Shown: piece after piece, positions 1 to 6,931 of the stretch
Layout of the letters: every line of letters begins with the position of its first letter
Numbering within the stretch: the first letter of the stretch is position 1
DNA from: Bacteroidales bacterium
Lineage (GTDB): Bacteria > Bacteroidota > Bacteroidia > Bacteroidales > UBA1556
Reading direction: 5' to 3'
DNA length: 8,733 nt
Assembly (NCBI GenBank): GCA_023145955.1
Contig: JAGLDA010000154.1
Coordinates: 1-8,733, forward strand
Notes under the pieces: generated by a model
Databases searched by the model: none
The model's input: the letters and a program-made list of their open reading frames with translations, nothing else
Told to the model about the DNA's origin: nothing
Translations under genes and position numbers: made by a program

Positions 1-1261
1 CAAAAAAATTCTTTGATAATAACGTAATTCTATCTTTTTTTCCTTTTGCGGCATTTATTCTTATAACGCCTCGCTCTTTATCTATATCATTAATCCTTAA
101 ATGCAATACCTCGCTCAAGCGTAATCCTCCTGAATATGCTAGCATAATAATACATTTATGCTTTAAATTATCTATGCTTTTTATTAAAATGGTTACCTCT
201 TCTTTACTTAATACAATAGGTAAAGTTTTTTCTTTTTTTGGCCTATCTACAAAATAAAACTTTCTTGCTCCTCCCAATACCTTCTCATAATAATACTTAA
301 TAGCATTTACCGATTGATTTTGATACGAACTCGAAACTCCTCTTTCAACAATCAAATATCTTAAAAATGCAAGAATATCTTTCTCAGTAATATCATTTAT
401 TTCTTTAGAGTTATAGTAATTTATAAACTCTTCAAACATACTTACATAAATCCTAACTGTGTTCTCACTATACCTTTTTAACTGAAGGTGCTCAACAAAT
501 TCCTTTGGGCATTTTCTATAATTCATTACCTCATTAGGTCCAATTCTCTTTTGTAATTTTGACTTTTCCTTTTCAAAAAATTTTATTTCCCATGCATTCT
601 CTTTACAAAAATTTTGTAAACTATTCAGTACATGGTCACTATCAACAGTAGTCCACCATCTATTATCAGCATCCCAATTGCTATAAGGCAACTCCTTAAT
701 AAGCTCCTTAAGCTCAGTATTATATCTAAAAATTAGCTTTACTCTGCCCTTGATATGCTCATAAATATGTAGTTCACTTTTGATAGAAGTATCTGTTAAT
801 TTTGGTATTATATCCGCTATTGGCGTGCCCGGCTTTAATCGCTTTCCAAAATATCCTGTTACTTTATTATAATTTTCTACAGTATTAGTTATTACCCATC
901 TCCTATTTGCATTATCCCAACTATAATATTGCATACTTGTAATAAATTCAATATCCTTTTCGTCCTTTTTCAATTGTAGTATAATCTTACTTTTAGTCGC
1001 AAAAATATAAACATCTGATTTATTAGTAACTTGATTATTCTCTAATTTATCTTTAATTACCTTGGCTTTTTCTTTAATAAGATCTGGAAATAACAATTTT
1101 AATTCTTCAATAATAGCCTTATTATCTGGTAAATGCCATACTTTTTTTGAAGCACTCCACCGCCTACCATTTATACTTTTAATCTTGCTTTTTATAGTAT
1201 CATCATTAGCTAAATAAACCGCAATACGGCTTTCTCCTTTATGCGTAATTCTCTTTATCAT
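1..1261 (-). CDS. Tyrosine recombinase/integrase, 3' end cut off by window edge
   Basis: Reverse-strand frame open from ATG at 1261 to base 1: 420 codons with no stop. It breaks and rejoins DNA at specific sites through a tyrosine nucleophile. Visible in order: residues 1-220 are three ~80-residue repeats, each with W-X6-W (W35/W42, W115/W122, W196/W203) preceded 23 residues earlier by a short beta-like strand (from residues 12, 92 and 173). Residues ~250-330 look like the SAM-like core-binding domain (EFVEHLQLKRYSENTVRIYV). From ~345 the catalytic domain begins (LPIVLSKEEV), with the first active-site Arg at R381 in SGGLRLSEVLHLR and the beta-hairpin Lys probably K406 in AAKGKKDR. The HxxR box and catalytic Tyr would lie beyond the left edge, so completeness cannot be judged. 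The N-terminus is unlike XerC/XerD, so a mobile-element or lineage-specific integrase is likelier than the housekeeping Xer proteins. M1 is the first ATG after an in-frame stop at 1319-1321. Family assignment is firm; the biological role is not. Confidence 0.9.
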   Translation of the reverse strand, partial: MIKRITHKGESRIAVYLANDDTIKSKIKSINGRRWSASKKVWHLPDNKAIIEELKLLFPDLIKEKAKVIKDKLENNQVTNKSDVYIFATKSKIILQLKKDEKDIEFITSMQYYSWDNANRRWVITNTVENYNKVTGYFGKRLKPGTPIADIIPKLTDTSIKSELHIYEHIKGRVKLIFRYNTELKELIKELPYSNWDADNRWWTTVDSDHVLNSLQNFCKENAWEIKFFEKEKSKLQKRIGPNEVMNYRKCPKEFVEHLQLKRYSENTVRIYVSMFEEFINYYNSKEINDITEKDILAFLRYLIVERGVSSSYQNQSVNAIKYYYEKVLGGARKFYFVDRPKKEKTLPIVLSKEEVTILIKSIDNLKHKCIIMLAYSGGLRLSEVLHLRINDIDKERGVIRINAAKGKKDRITLLSKNFF

Positions 1262-1371
1262 AATAAAAAAGGTCAGTATATTTCTTATAATTGGGGGTAA
1301 AGTTACCTTTTTAATTAATTATATGCAAATAAAATTGATTAGTTGTTGTGAAAATATTTCCAAATTTTATC

Positions 1372-1379
1372 CAAAAGTA
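1372..1379 (-). promoter_or_regulatory. Possible -7 element for the recombinase gene
   Basis: Reading the minus strand, TACTTTTG matches the Bacteroidota -7 consensus TAnnTTTG. It would start a transcript with a leader of roughly 105 nt before the ATG at 1261. No clear TTTG -33 partner is seen at the usual distance, so this is a weak call. It lies within 25 bp of the divergent promoter of the peptidase gene. Confidence 0.3.
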
Positions 1380-1392
1380 CAATAGTAAATAC

Positions 1393-1400
1393 TATATTTG
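1393..1400 (+). promoter_or_regulatory. -7 promoter element for the S8 peptidase gene
   Basis: TATATTTG is an exact match to TAnnTTTG and ends 22 bp before the ATG at 1423, predicting a leader of about 15-18 nt. The leader is A-rich (ending in ATTAAAAA) with no Shine-Dalgarno, as is usual for the phylum. A -33 TTTG is not evident. Confidence 0.5.
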
Positions 1401-1422
1401 CCATAACCTAAACAATTAAAAA

Positions 1423-3012
1423 ATGAAATTATCAATAATAATCTTTACAATATCTTTTCTTAGCATATTCCATACTTCATACTCACAAGATAGCATTCCT
1501 TGGCATCATTATTCTTCTAACGAATCGGATTATCGTGGCATAAGCCTACAAGAAGGACTAGATTTTATGGCTGAGAAAGGCCTTGTACAAAATACTGTAA
1601 TTGTAGCTATTATAGACTCCGGAATAGACACCTTGCACGAAGATTTGAGAGCTCGATTATGGCATAATCCCAAAGAGATACCTTATAATGGCAAAGATGA
1701 TGATGGCAATGGATATATTGATGATTACTATGGATGGAATTTTCTTGGAGGCTCTGATGGAAAAAATATTGATGGAGAAACCATTGAAATAATTCGCTTT
1801 TATAAGGATCATTTAACGAAGTTTGAAAACAAGAGTAAAAAGGATATTGCTAAAGAAGACCTGTCAACATTTATAAAATGGACAAAGGCAAAAGAAGATA
1901 TTTTTTCCAAAATTAAGACCTACCAAAAGAATAAAGACTATTATACAGAGCTTAAAAATGCATTGGTTTATAGTGAAGATTTTTTGAAAGAAAAACTAGA
2001 AACTGATAGCTTAACACAAAAAGATGCGGAAGGTTTTGACGCCCAAACTGAGAAAGAGAAACAAATAAAGAAACTTATTATCAGCTCATATACCGAAGGG
2101 TTTACAGTAAAGGACCTTGAAGAAGGCATTAGTTATTTTGATAAAAATTTGGACAAAAAATATAGCCTTACCTACGATCCTCGCCCAGGTATTATTGGCG
2201 ATAATGTGGATGATATAAACGATACAATATATGGCAATAGCGATATACAAGCTAAGGGTTATAGCCATGGCACTAGTGTAACTGGAATAATTGGCGCAGT
2301 ACGAAACAATAATACTGGTACTCAGGGCATAGTAGATTCAGTGCAGCTGATGATACTAAGAGTAGTGCCTGGTGGCGACGAGAGAGATAAAGATGTAGCC
2401 TTGGCAATTAGATATGCGGTGCGCAATGGCGCAAAAATAATTAATGGTAGCTTTGGCAAAAAATACAGCAAACACCCCGAATTTGTGAAAGATGCCATTG
2501 ACTACGCCATAGCAAATGATGTACTAATAGTACATGCTGCTGGCAATAATAGCGAAAATAATGATAAAATATTGCACTACCCTACTCCTCAGGAATATCA
2601 GCGTACACATTGGATGGATGTGGCAGCATCGGGTGCAAATAATAATAACCGCCACTTGGCAGCCGATTTTACAAATTATGGAAGAAAAACCGTAGATATA
2701 TTTGCTCCAGGGGTAGATATATATTCCACTTCGCCAAATAATAAGTATAATGCTGCCAGTGGAACATCATCAGCTTCGCCAGTAGTTGCTGGAGTGGCTG
2801 CATTGGTAAAAGCATATTACCCTAATATAAGTGCGAGTGCGCTTCGTACTTTGCTGATAGAGTCTTCGCTAAAATACCCAAAAGCAAAAACGATAATCCC
2901 TGGAAGCAGTAAAAAGAAAACTAAATTTAAAAAACTTAGCACATCGGCAGGAATAGTAAATGCATATAATGCTCTAAAAATGGCAGATGAATTATATGGA
3001 AAGAAAAACTAA
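1423..3012 (+). CDS. Secreted subtilisin-like serine peptidase (family S8)
   Basis: A 529-residue exported endopeptidase. Residues 1-21 form a signal peptide (MKLS, a hydrophobic stretch, then a probable cut after SYS/Q22). The S8 catalytic triad is complete: D65 in VAIIDSGID, H282 in YSHGTSVTG and S449 in SGTSSASP; the oxyanion-hole Asn is N375 in HAAGNNS. D65 and H282 are 217 residues apart, against about 32 in subtilisin. The extra segment starts with an acidic, possibly metal-binding loop (KDDDGNGYIDDYYGWNF, ~91-107) and continues with a Lys/Glu-rich, probably helical insert (~120-245). There is no obvious I9 propeptide and no C-terminal sorting domain; the protein ends in a short basic tail (SSKKKTKFKK, ~495-504) and a helix. 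It is therefore probably periplasmic or released from the cell, but that is inference. It is transcribed alone, divergent from the recombinase. Substrate unknown; family assignment is secure. Confidence 0.95.
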   Translation: MKLSIIIFTISFLSIFHTSYSQDSIPWHHYSSNESDYRGISLQEGLDFMAEKGLVQNTVIVAIIDSGIDTLHEDLRARLWHNPKEIPYNGKDDDGNGYIDDYYGWNFLGGSDGKNIDGETIEIIRFYKDHLTKFENKSKKDIAKEDLSTFIKWTKAKEDIFSKIKTYQKNKDYYTELKNALVYSEDFLKEKLETDSLTQKDAEGFDAQTEKEKQIKKLIISSYTEGFTVKDLEEGISYFDKNLDKKYSLTYDPRPGIIGDNVDDINDTIYGNSDIQAKGYSHGTSVTGIIGAVRNNNTGTQGIVDSVQLMILRVVPGGDERDKDVALAIRYAVRNGAKIINGSFGKKYSKHPEFVKDAIDYAIANDVLIVHAAGNNSENNDKILHYPTPQEYQRTHWMDVAASGANNNNRHLAADFTNYGRKTVDIFAPGVDIYSTSPNNKYNAASGTSSASPVVAGVAALVKAYYPNISASALRTLLIESSLKYPKAKTIIPGSSKKKTKFKKLSTSAGIVNAYNALKMADELYGKKN

Positions 3013-3073
3013 TTCATTCCTCAGTGACAAAAATATTAAATGATATTTAATTGAATATTATTTATTTTATATA

Positions 3074-3167
3074 TTTGGGCTAAAGCCCGTCATATATAGT
3101 TTTTTATTAGGCAGGGCATTAATGCCCTGCCTAATAATTTTATGTCATATGCGGGCTTTAGCCCAAA
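3074..3167. repeat. Nested palindromic element, REP/MITE-like
   Basis: Perfect 16-bp inverted arms (3074-3089, TTTGGGCTAAAGCCCG, and 3152-3167) enclose a perfect 34-bp palindrome (3104-3137, centred on GGGCATTAATGCCC). Each outer arm is itself a mini-hairpin (GGGCT-AA-AGCCC). The GC-rich arms stand out sharply from the AT-rich spacer. I see no target-site duplication. The shape recalls REP-type interspersed repeats mobilised by IS200-like RAYT transposases. It may also end transcription of the peptidase gene. Confidence 0.75.
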
Positions 3168-3185
3168 CTTATTGATTTTTATCAT

Positions 3186-3224
3186 ATACTTATAATTTTT
3201 TCAAAAAAAAACTATTATAAGTAT
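3186..3224. repeat. AT-rich inverted repeat between peptidase and dnaX
   Basis: Eleven-bp perfect arms (3186-3196 ATACTTATAAT, 3214-3224) flank a T-run followed by an A-run, which could extend the stem with small bulges. It lies just upstream of the dnaX promoter. It could be a weak bidirectional terminator or a remnant of an element; A/T hairpins in AT-rich DNA can also arise by chance. Confidence 0.4.
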
Positions 3225-3251
3225 GCTAGTTTTTAACTAACTTTGATTTCT

Positions 3252-3259
3252 TAATTTTG
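3252..3259 (+). promoter_or_regulatory. -7 promoter element for dnaX
   Basis: TAATTTTG matches TAnnTTTG, ends 40 bp before the dnaX ATG and predicts a leader of about 35 nt. Only a T-rich stretch (around 3229-3235) sits at the -33 position. It probably also drives the downstream TPR gene. Confidence 0.45.
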
Positions 3260-3299
3260 AAAAATATCAGGAGATATTAATCGCTAATAATCAAGTAGT

Positions 3300-5108
3300 A
3301 TGGATAATTTTATTGTATCGGCACGAAAATATAGGCCAGTAACATTTGACTCAGTGGTGGGACAAGAAAGCATAACTTCCACTCTTAAAAACTCTATTAA
3401 GAGTAATCATCTGGCTCAGGCTTTCCTTTTTACTGGTCCTCGTGGAGTTGGCAAAACTACCTGTGCTCGTATTTTTGCAAAAACAATAAATTGCGAAAAT
3501 ATTGATAAAGAAACACTTGAGCCATGCGATAAATGTGAATCCTGTATATCTTTTAATCAGCAAAATTCCTTTAATATTCATGAGCTTGATGCTGCGTCAA
3601 ACAACTCGGTAGAAGATATTCGCCGACTGGTGGAGCAAGTACGAGTTCCACCACAAGTTGGAGAGTATAAAGTATATATAATTGATGAGGTACATATGCT
3701 ATCATCAGCAGCTTTTAATGCTTTTCTTAAAACATTGGAAGAGCCACCATCATACGCCAAATTTATACTTGCTACTACTGAGAAACATAAAATAATTCCT
3801 ACAATACTATCTCGCTGTCAGATTTATGATTTTAATAGAATAACTGTAAAAGACACCGTAAAATACCTTGCTTATGTAGCAAAAAGCGAAGGAATTGAAG
3901 CCGAAGAAGAGGCACTATTGACCATGGCGCAGAAAGCTGATGGGGCCATGCGTGATGCTCTTTCTATTTTCGATCAGATTGTGAGCTATACCGGAAAAAC
4001 TATTACCTACCAAGATACCATCGATAACCTAAACATATTGGATGTTGAGTATTATTTTAAAATGGTAGATCTATTTTTACGAGGTGATATTCCATCTACA
4101 CTTAATGTCTATAACGATATTACGAGCAAAGGTTTTGATGGATTGCATTTTATTAATGGGCTAGCTAGCCACTTACGTAATGTATTGGTTAGCAAAGATT
4201 CTACAACAGTGGCTCTATTTGAAACTAGCAATTCTATTCGCAAGCAATATGCCGAACAAGCAAAATATTGTAGCAATAAATTTCTTATTTATGCTTTAGA
4301 CCTTTGCACAAAGGTAGATATTGATTATAAAATTTCTTCGGACAAAAGATTGCTTATAGAGCTTAATTTGATGAAAATATGTAAGCTAGAAAAACCTTTT
4401 GAGCAAGAAAGTGTTGCTGCTCTTCCCGAAAAAAAAAACATTGAAATAGATAAACCAAAAACAACTCCTGCTGCCATCAATGAGGCTGTAAACACTGCTG
4501 CAAAAGAAGAAAAAAAGCCCCAAGAGAAACCCGCAGAAAACATAGTGCAAGAGGCAAATAGTGAATATACTAGCGTAGAAGATAAATCTATACCTAAGCA
4601 AGAAGAAACTCTGCCAATAAAAACAGAGAGTAAACCTAAGAAAAAAGGTAAATCGAGAGGCATTAGCTTAAAGGCTGGAATTAGCGAAACCGTTAAAAAA
4701 GAAGAAATTAACCTCAGCGATGCATTAGAAGAGAAATATAAAACCGTAGAGAAAGAACTTACTGACGAAGATCTTGAGAAAGCTATGGAAAATTATAGAG
4801 AATCAATTTCTAAGGAGCGTCCAGCATTTGCAGCCGCTATTGCACCTAAAAATATAGGGTTAAAGCCTAATAACGAAGTGCTTATTACCTTTAGTAATGA
4901 CACAATGGATGATATTGAATTTAAGTATGATTTACTATTATTTCTGAAAAAAGAACTAAATAATAAGCAAATATCTATCACTACTAAGACTGTAGAAATA
5001 AAATCTGTTGCAACTAAAACTAGCAAAGACAAATATATTGATATGGTAAAAGTGAATCCAGAGTTAGACATTCTTCGTAAACAACTGGACTTAGATTTTA
5101 AAGCTTAG
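3300..5108 (+). CDS. dnaX: DNA polymerase III clamp-loader subunit tau (and possibly gamma)
   Basis: AAA+ ATPase of the clamp loader, which opens the sliding clamp and loads it on primed DNA; the long form also ties polymerase cores together. Visible: Walker A GPRGVGKTT (46-54); zinc-binding cysteines C65, C76, C79, C82; Walker B IIDEVH (127-132); sensor-1 region FILATTEKHK (155-164); SRC motif with the trans-acting Arg (171-173); lid and collar domains to ~367. Then comes a Lys/Glu/Pro-rich low-complexity linker (~368-480) and a conserved C-terminal domain (~485-602), which in other DnaX proteins binds DnaB and the polymerase alpha subunit. Length (602) suits a Bacteroidota tau. The start MDNFIVSARKYRP is standard for the group. 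Two slippery sequences (4429-4438 and 4511-4517) lie in the linker and could make a gamma-like short form. The TPR gene follows after 10 bp. Confidence 0.98.
   Translation: MDNFIVSARKYRPVTFDSVVGQESITSTLKNSIKSNHLAQAFLFTGPRGVGKTTCARIFAKTINCENIDKETLEPCDKCESCISFNQQNSFNIHELDAASNNSVEDIRRLVEQVRVPPQVGEYKVYIIDEVHMLSSAAFNAFLKTLEEPPSYAKFILATTEKHKIIPTILSRCQIYDFNRITVKDTVKYLAYVAKSEGIEAEEEALLTMAQKADGAMRDALSIFDQIVSYTGKTITYQDTIDNLNILDVEYYFKMVDLFLRGDIPSTLNVYNDITSKGFDGLHFINGLASHLRNVLVSKDSTTVALFETSNSIRKQYAEQAKYCSNKFLIYALDLCTKVDIDYKISSDKRLLIELNLMKICKLEKPFEQESVAALPEKKNIEIDKPKTTPAAINEAVNTAAKEEKKPQEKPAENIVQEANSEYTSVEDKSIPKQEETLPIKTESKPKKKGKSRGISLKAGISETVKKEEINLSDALEEKYKTVEKELTDEDLEKAMENYRESISKERPAFAAAIAPKNIGLKPNNEVLITFSNDTMDDIEFKYDLLLFLKKELNNKQISITTKTVEIKSVATKTSKDKYIDMVKVNPELDILRKQLDLDFKA
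4429..4444 (+). promoter_or_regulatory. Candidate slippage/frameshift site (A10) in dnaX
   Basis: Ten consecutive A residues (4429-4438) span codons 377-380 (GAA AAA AAA AAC). One extra A in the mRNA, or a -1 ribosomal slip, reads AAA CAT TGA and stops at 4442-4444, giving 381 residues. One A fewer, or a +1 slip, reads ACA TTG AAA TAG and stops at 4447-4449, giving 382 residues. Both products end directly after the collar domain, as gamma does. Only a weak 6-bp pairing (CATTGA/TCAATG) follows, which favours transcriptional slippage over a stem-loop-stimulated ribosomal shift. Use of the site is inferred. Confidence 0.55.
4511..4517 (+). promoter_or_regulatory. Second slippery heptamer A AAA AAG in dnaX
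   Basis: The heptamer A-AAA-AAG lies in the zero frame as codons 405-406 (AAA AAG), the same sequence and phase as the E. coli dnaX -1 site. A -1 shift adds 14 codons and ends at TAG 4559-4561, giving a 420-residue product. No Shine-Dalgarno-like stimulator upstream and no GC-rich stem-loop downstream is visible, so it may be incidental to Lys codons in this linker. Confidence 0.3.
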
Positions 5109-5118
5109 AATAACTACT

Positions 5119-6636
5119 ATGGTCAAAAAAAATAATTCTATTTTTCTAATTATATTTCTATTACTAGTTGCTAATAATTCTTTTGGTATAATAGACTATA
5201 ATGATAATTGCAAAAAAAGTTTTGAGTACACCATAGCTCTACATTACGATAAGGTAGATGCCCTATTAAAAGAAGAAGAGGCTATAAATGCAAGCAACTC
5301 GGTAATTAGCTATATTAGGTCATATTCTGCATTTCTAAAATTTGCAACTATTGGCAGCAAGTATTCATTGGAAAATTTTAAGAAACAACGAGCAATAAGT
5401 ATTGATAAAATTGAAGATGAGAGTGATGATAATCCTTATAAGAAATACTTTCTGGCAGATATTTATTTAATAGAATCCATAGCCGAAGCAATACAAAAGA
5501 ATTATTTATCTGCAATTTTCTTATTTAAGAAAGCCTATAATACCAATGAAGAAAACATAGAAGCATTCCCTGATTTTTTGCCCAATTATAAAACCAAGGG
5601 AGCCATATCCATAACCATTGGCAGCATACCTAAGGCATATACTTGGGGGCTTAGCATACTAGGGCTAACAGGTAATATAGCACAAGGATTTAAGGATATA
5701 ACAAAATCTCTACTATATACAAAAGATAATAAGGACAGCCATTTTCTCTTTGTTGAGAATTTACTAATCTATACTTTCTTGAGTGATAATTTTGCTATTA
5801 AGAATGAAAAAAATAAAATCTTAATTGATATTTATAGTAATGAAGAATATAATAATAAATATTCAAATAACTTAATTTACATTTTTTCTAGATCATCATT
5901 TTATCAGCATAATAAGTATAATGATAAAACCATTGAAGCCCTTGAAATTGTTAAAATGCAGAACTCAGAAGTATCAAAACGCTTTTGCTATTTGAACTAT
6001 CTGTATGGCCAAAGTTTGCTTTATAAGAAAGACATCACTGCAGAGGTGTTTTTTAGGGCATACATAAATAATTCTCCCACTAAAAACTATAAAGCAGCAT
6101 CGCACCAAAAGCTAGCATGGTCGCGATTAATTAATGGCGATTTAACAAGTTACCTTGCTCAAATAGAGATTATAAAAAAGTATGATGATGTATTTTATGA
6201 TTCAGATAAACAGGCCAAAATAGAAGCCAAATCGGGAGTAGTACCAAATACATACCTATTAAGAAGTCGTTTGCTATTTGACGGTGGTTATTATAAAGAA
6301 GCTGAAGAAATACTAATAGAAGGAGATAAAATAGGTAATTATAAAAGTGAAAGGAATAAAATTGAATATATATACCGACTTGGACGAATTAATGATGAAA
6401 GTGGGAAGTATAAAAAAGCAGAAAAATACTATAAACAAACCATTGCTGTATCCAAAGATATGAAATACTATTATGCGGCAAAATCAGCCCTGCAATTGGG
6501 GTATTATTACGAAAGTATAAACAAAATAGAAGATGCCGAGCTAATGTATAACCTAGTGCTTGATCTTGATTTTGATGAATACCAAAACGGAATTACCCAA
6601 AAAGCAAAAGCCGGTTTAAATAGAATAGAAAATTAG
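5119..6636 (+). CDS. Exported TPR-type repeat protein of unknown function
   Basis: A 505-residue protein that I do not recognise as a named family. The N-terminus (MVKKNNS, a hydrophobic run, NSFG) is a likely signal peptide cut near residue 23, placing it in the periplasm or at the outer membrane. The rest is almost all helical. Clear TPR-like pairs are near the C-terminus: ~377-403 (LLFDGGYYKEAEEIL), ~416-446 (IYRLGRINDESGKYKKAEKYY) and ~453-484 (ALQLGYYYESINKIEDAELMY). A weaker one is at ~118-146. A central glycine-containing segment (~161-195, SIPKAYTWGLSILGLTG) faintly resembles the middle of TTC39/Iml2-type (DUF3808) TPR proteins; that is recollection, not a search. TPRs normally bind other proteins. 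It starts 10 bp after dnaX with no own promoter seen, so it is probably cotranscribed, although an exported protein has no obvious role with a clamp loader. Start chosen: first ATG after the dnaX stop, directly followed by the basic signal-peptide N-region. Confidence 0.85.
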   Translation: MVKKNNSIFLIIFLLLVANNSFGIIDYNDNCKKSFEYTIALHYDKVDALLKEEEAINASNSVISYIRSYSAFLKFATIGSKYSLENFKKQRAISIDKIEDESDDNPYKKYFLADIYLIESIAEAIQKNYLSAIFLFKKAYNTNEENIEAFPDFLPNYKTKGAISITIGSIPKAYTWGLSILGLTGNIAQGFKDITKSLLYTKDNKDSHFLFVENLLIYTFLSDNFAIKNEKNKILIDIYSNEEYNNKYSNNLIYIFSRSSFYQHNKYNDKTIEALEIVKMQNSEVSKRFCYLNYLYGQSLLYKKDITAEVFFRAYINNSPTKNYKAASHQKLAWSRLINGDLTSYLAQIEIIKKYDDVFYDSDKQAKIEAKSGVVPNTYLLRSRLLFDGGYYKEAEEILIEGDKIGNYKSERNKIEYIYRLGRINDESGKYKKAEKYYKQTIAVSKDMKYYYAAKSALQLGYYYESINKIEDAELMYNLVLDLDFDEYQNGITQKAKAGLNRIEN

Positions 6637-6663
6637 CTCAGCATATAACCAATAATAAATTTA

Positions 6664-6766
6664 GACGCAGATTACACAGATTCATTATGATAAAAAGGTT
6701 TCAGCTTACCTTGTCAGCAGACAGACTTTGGTAAAATAATCATATAAAACCATAATAATCAGCGTC
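6664..6766. repeat. Degenerate inverted-repeat element (MITE-like, ~103 bp)
   Basis: Terminal arms GACGCAGATTA (6664-6674) and TAATCAGCGTC (6756-6766) are inverted copies with 10 of 11 positions matching. Inside are further small hairpins: TTACC/GGTAA (6706-6710/6730-6734) around TGTC-AGCA-GACA (6712-6723). The GACGCAGATTACACAGAT type of sequence recurs between genes in many Bacteroidota as I recall, so this is probably a decayed copy of such an interspersed repeat. No transposase is encoded. Confidence 0.5.
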
Positions 6767-6829
6767 AAAAAAAAATATAATTGTACCTAGTTTTATATTT
6801 CACGTATTATGCATTAAAAATTATTTCCG

Positions 6830-6837
6830 TAGCTTTG
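6830..6837 (+). promoter_or_regulatory. Orphan -7 promoter-like element
   Basis: TAGCTTTG matches TAnnTTTG, but only a 15-codon frame (6841-6888) and an overlapping 10-codon frame (ATG 6885, stop 6915-6917) follow. No clear -33 box. It may drive a small RNA or be left over from a lost gene. Confidence 0.3.
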
Positions 6838-6842
6838 TCTAT

Positions 6843-6931
6843 GCAAAGAATTTTTGCCTTGAATACAAGTAACGCTTTGCGTTCATGAATACAATTAATA
6901 TCAACAAAATTGAATAAATATATTCCAATTT
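6843..6931 (+). ncRNA. Possible small RNA downstream of the orphan promoter
   Basis: Beginning at the predicted start point, GCAAAG (6843-6848) can pair with CTTTGC (6875-6880), enclosing the hairpin CTTG-AATA-CAAG (6858-6869). A second hairpin, AAATTGAATA (6907-6916) with TATTC-C-AATTT (6921-6931), has one bulge and could be a weak terminator, though its T-tract is poor. A promoter-like box, a 5' stem and a 3' hairpin together suggest a transcript of about 90 nt. Nothing identifies a known RNA family and the A/T content makes chance pairing likely. Confidence 0.2.

Noticed and set aside
1..1261. Integron integrase with attC cassettes
   Set aside because: No attC-like sites or cassette array appear in the window, and the diagnostic catalytic end of the protein lies beyond the edge.
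2086..2268. Antisense open frame of 60 codons inside the peptidase gene
   Set aside because: It lies wholly opposite a well-supported gene, has no promoter or family resemblance, and its hydrophobic translation comes from the complement of Asp/Asn/Tyr-rich codons.
3035..3051. ATTAAAT-GAT-ATTTAAT hairpin after the peptidase stop as a terminator
   Set aside because: Seven A/T pairs with no T-tract are too weak; the palindrome just downstream is a better candidate.
3351..3760. Antisense open frames opposite the dnaX ATPase domain
   Set aside because: The sense strand encodes conserved Walker and zinc motifs; the antisense translations resemble nothing.
4325..5071. Several antisense open frames opposite the dnaX 3' half, with Phe/Ser/Leu-rich translations
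   Set aside because: They reflect the Lys/Glu-rich linker read backwards (AAA/GAA become TTT/TTC); no start signals or conserved motifs.
5125..5132. Run of eight A near the start of the TPR gene as another slippage switch
   Set aside because: It merely encodes the Lys-Lys-Asn of a signal-peptide N-region and no structural logic for two products is seen.
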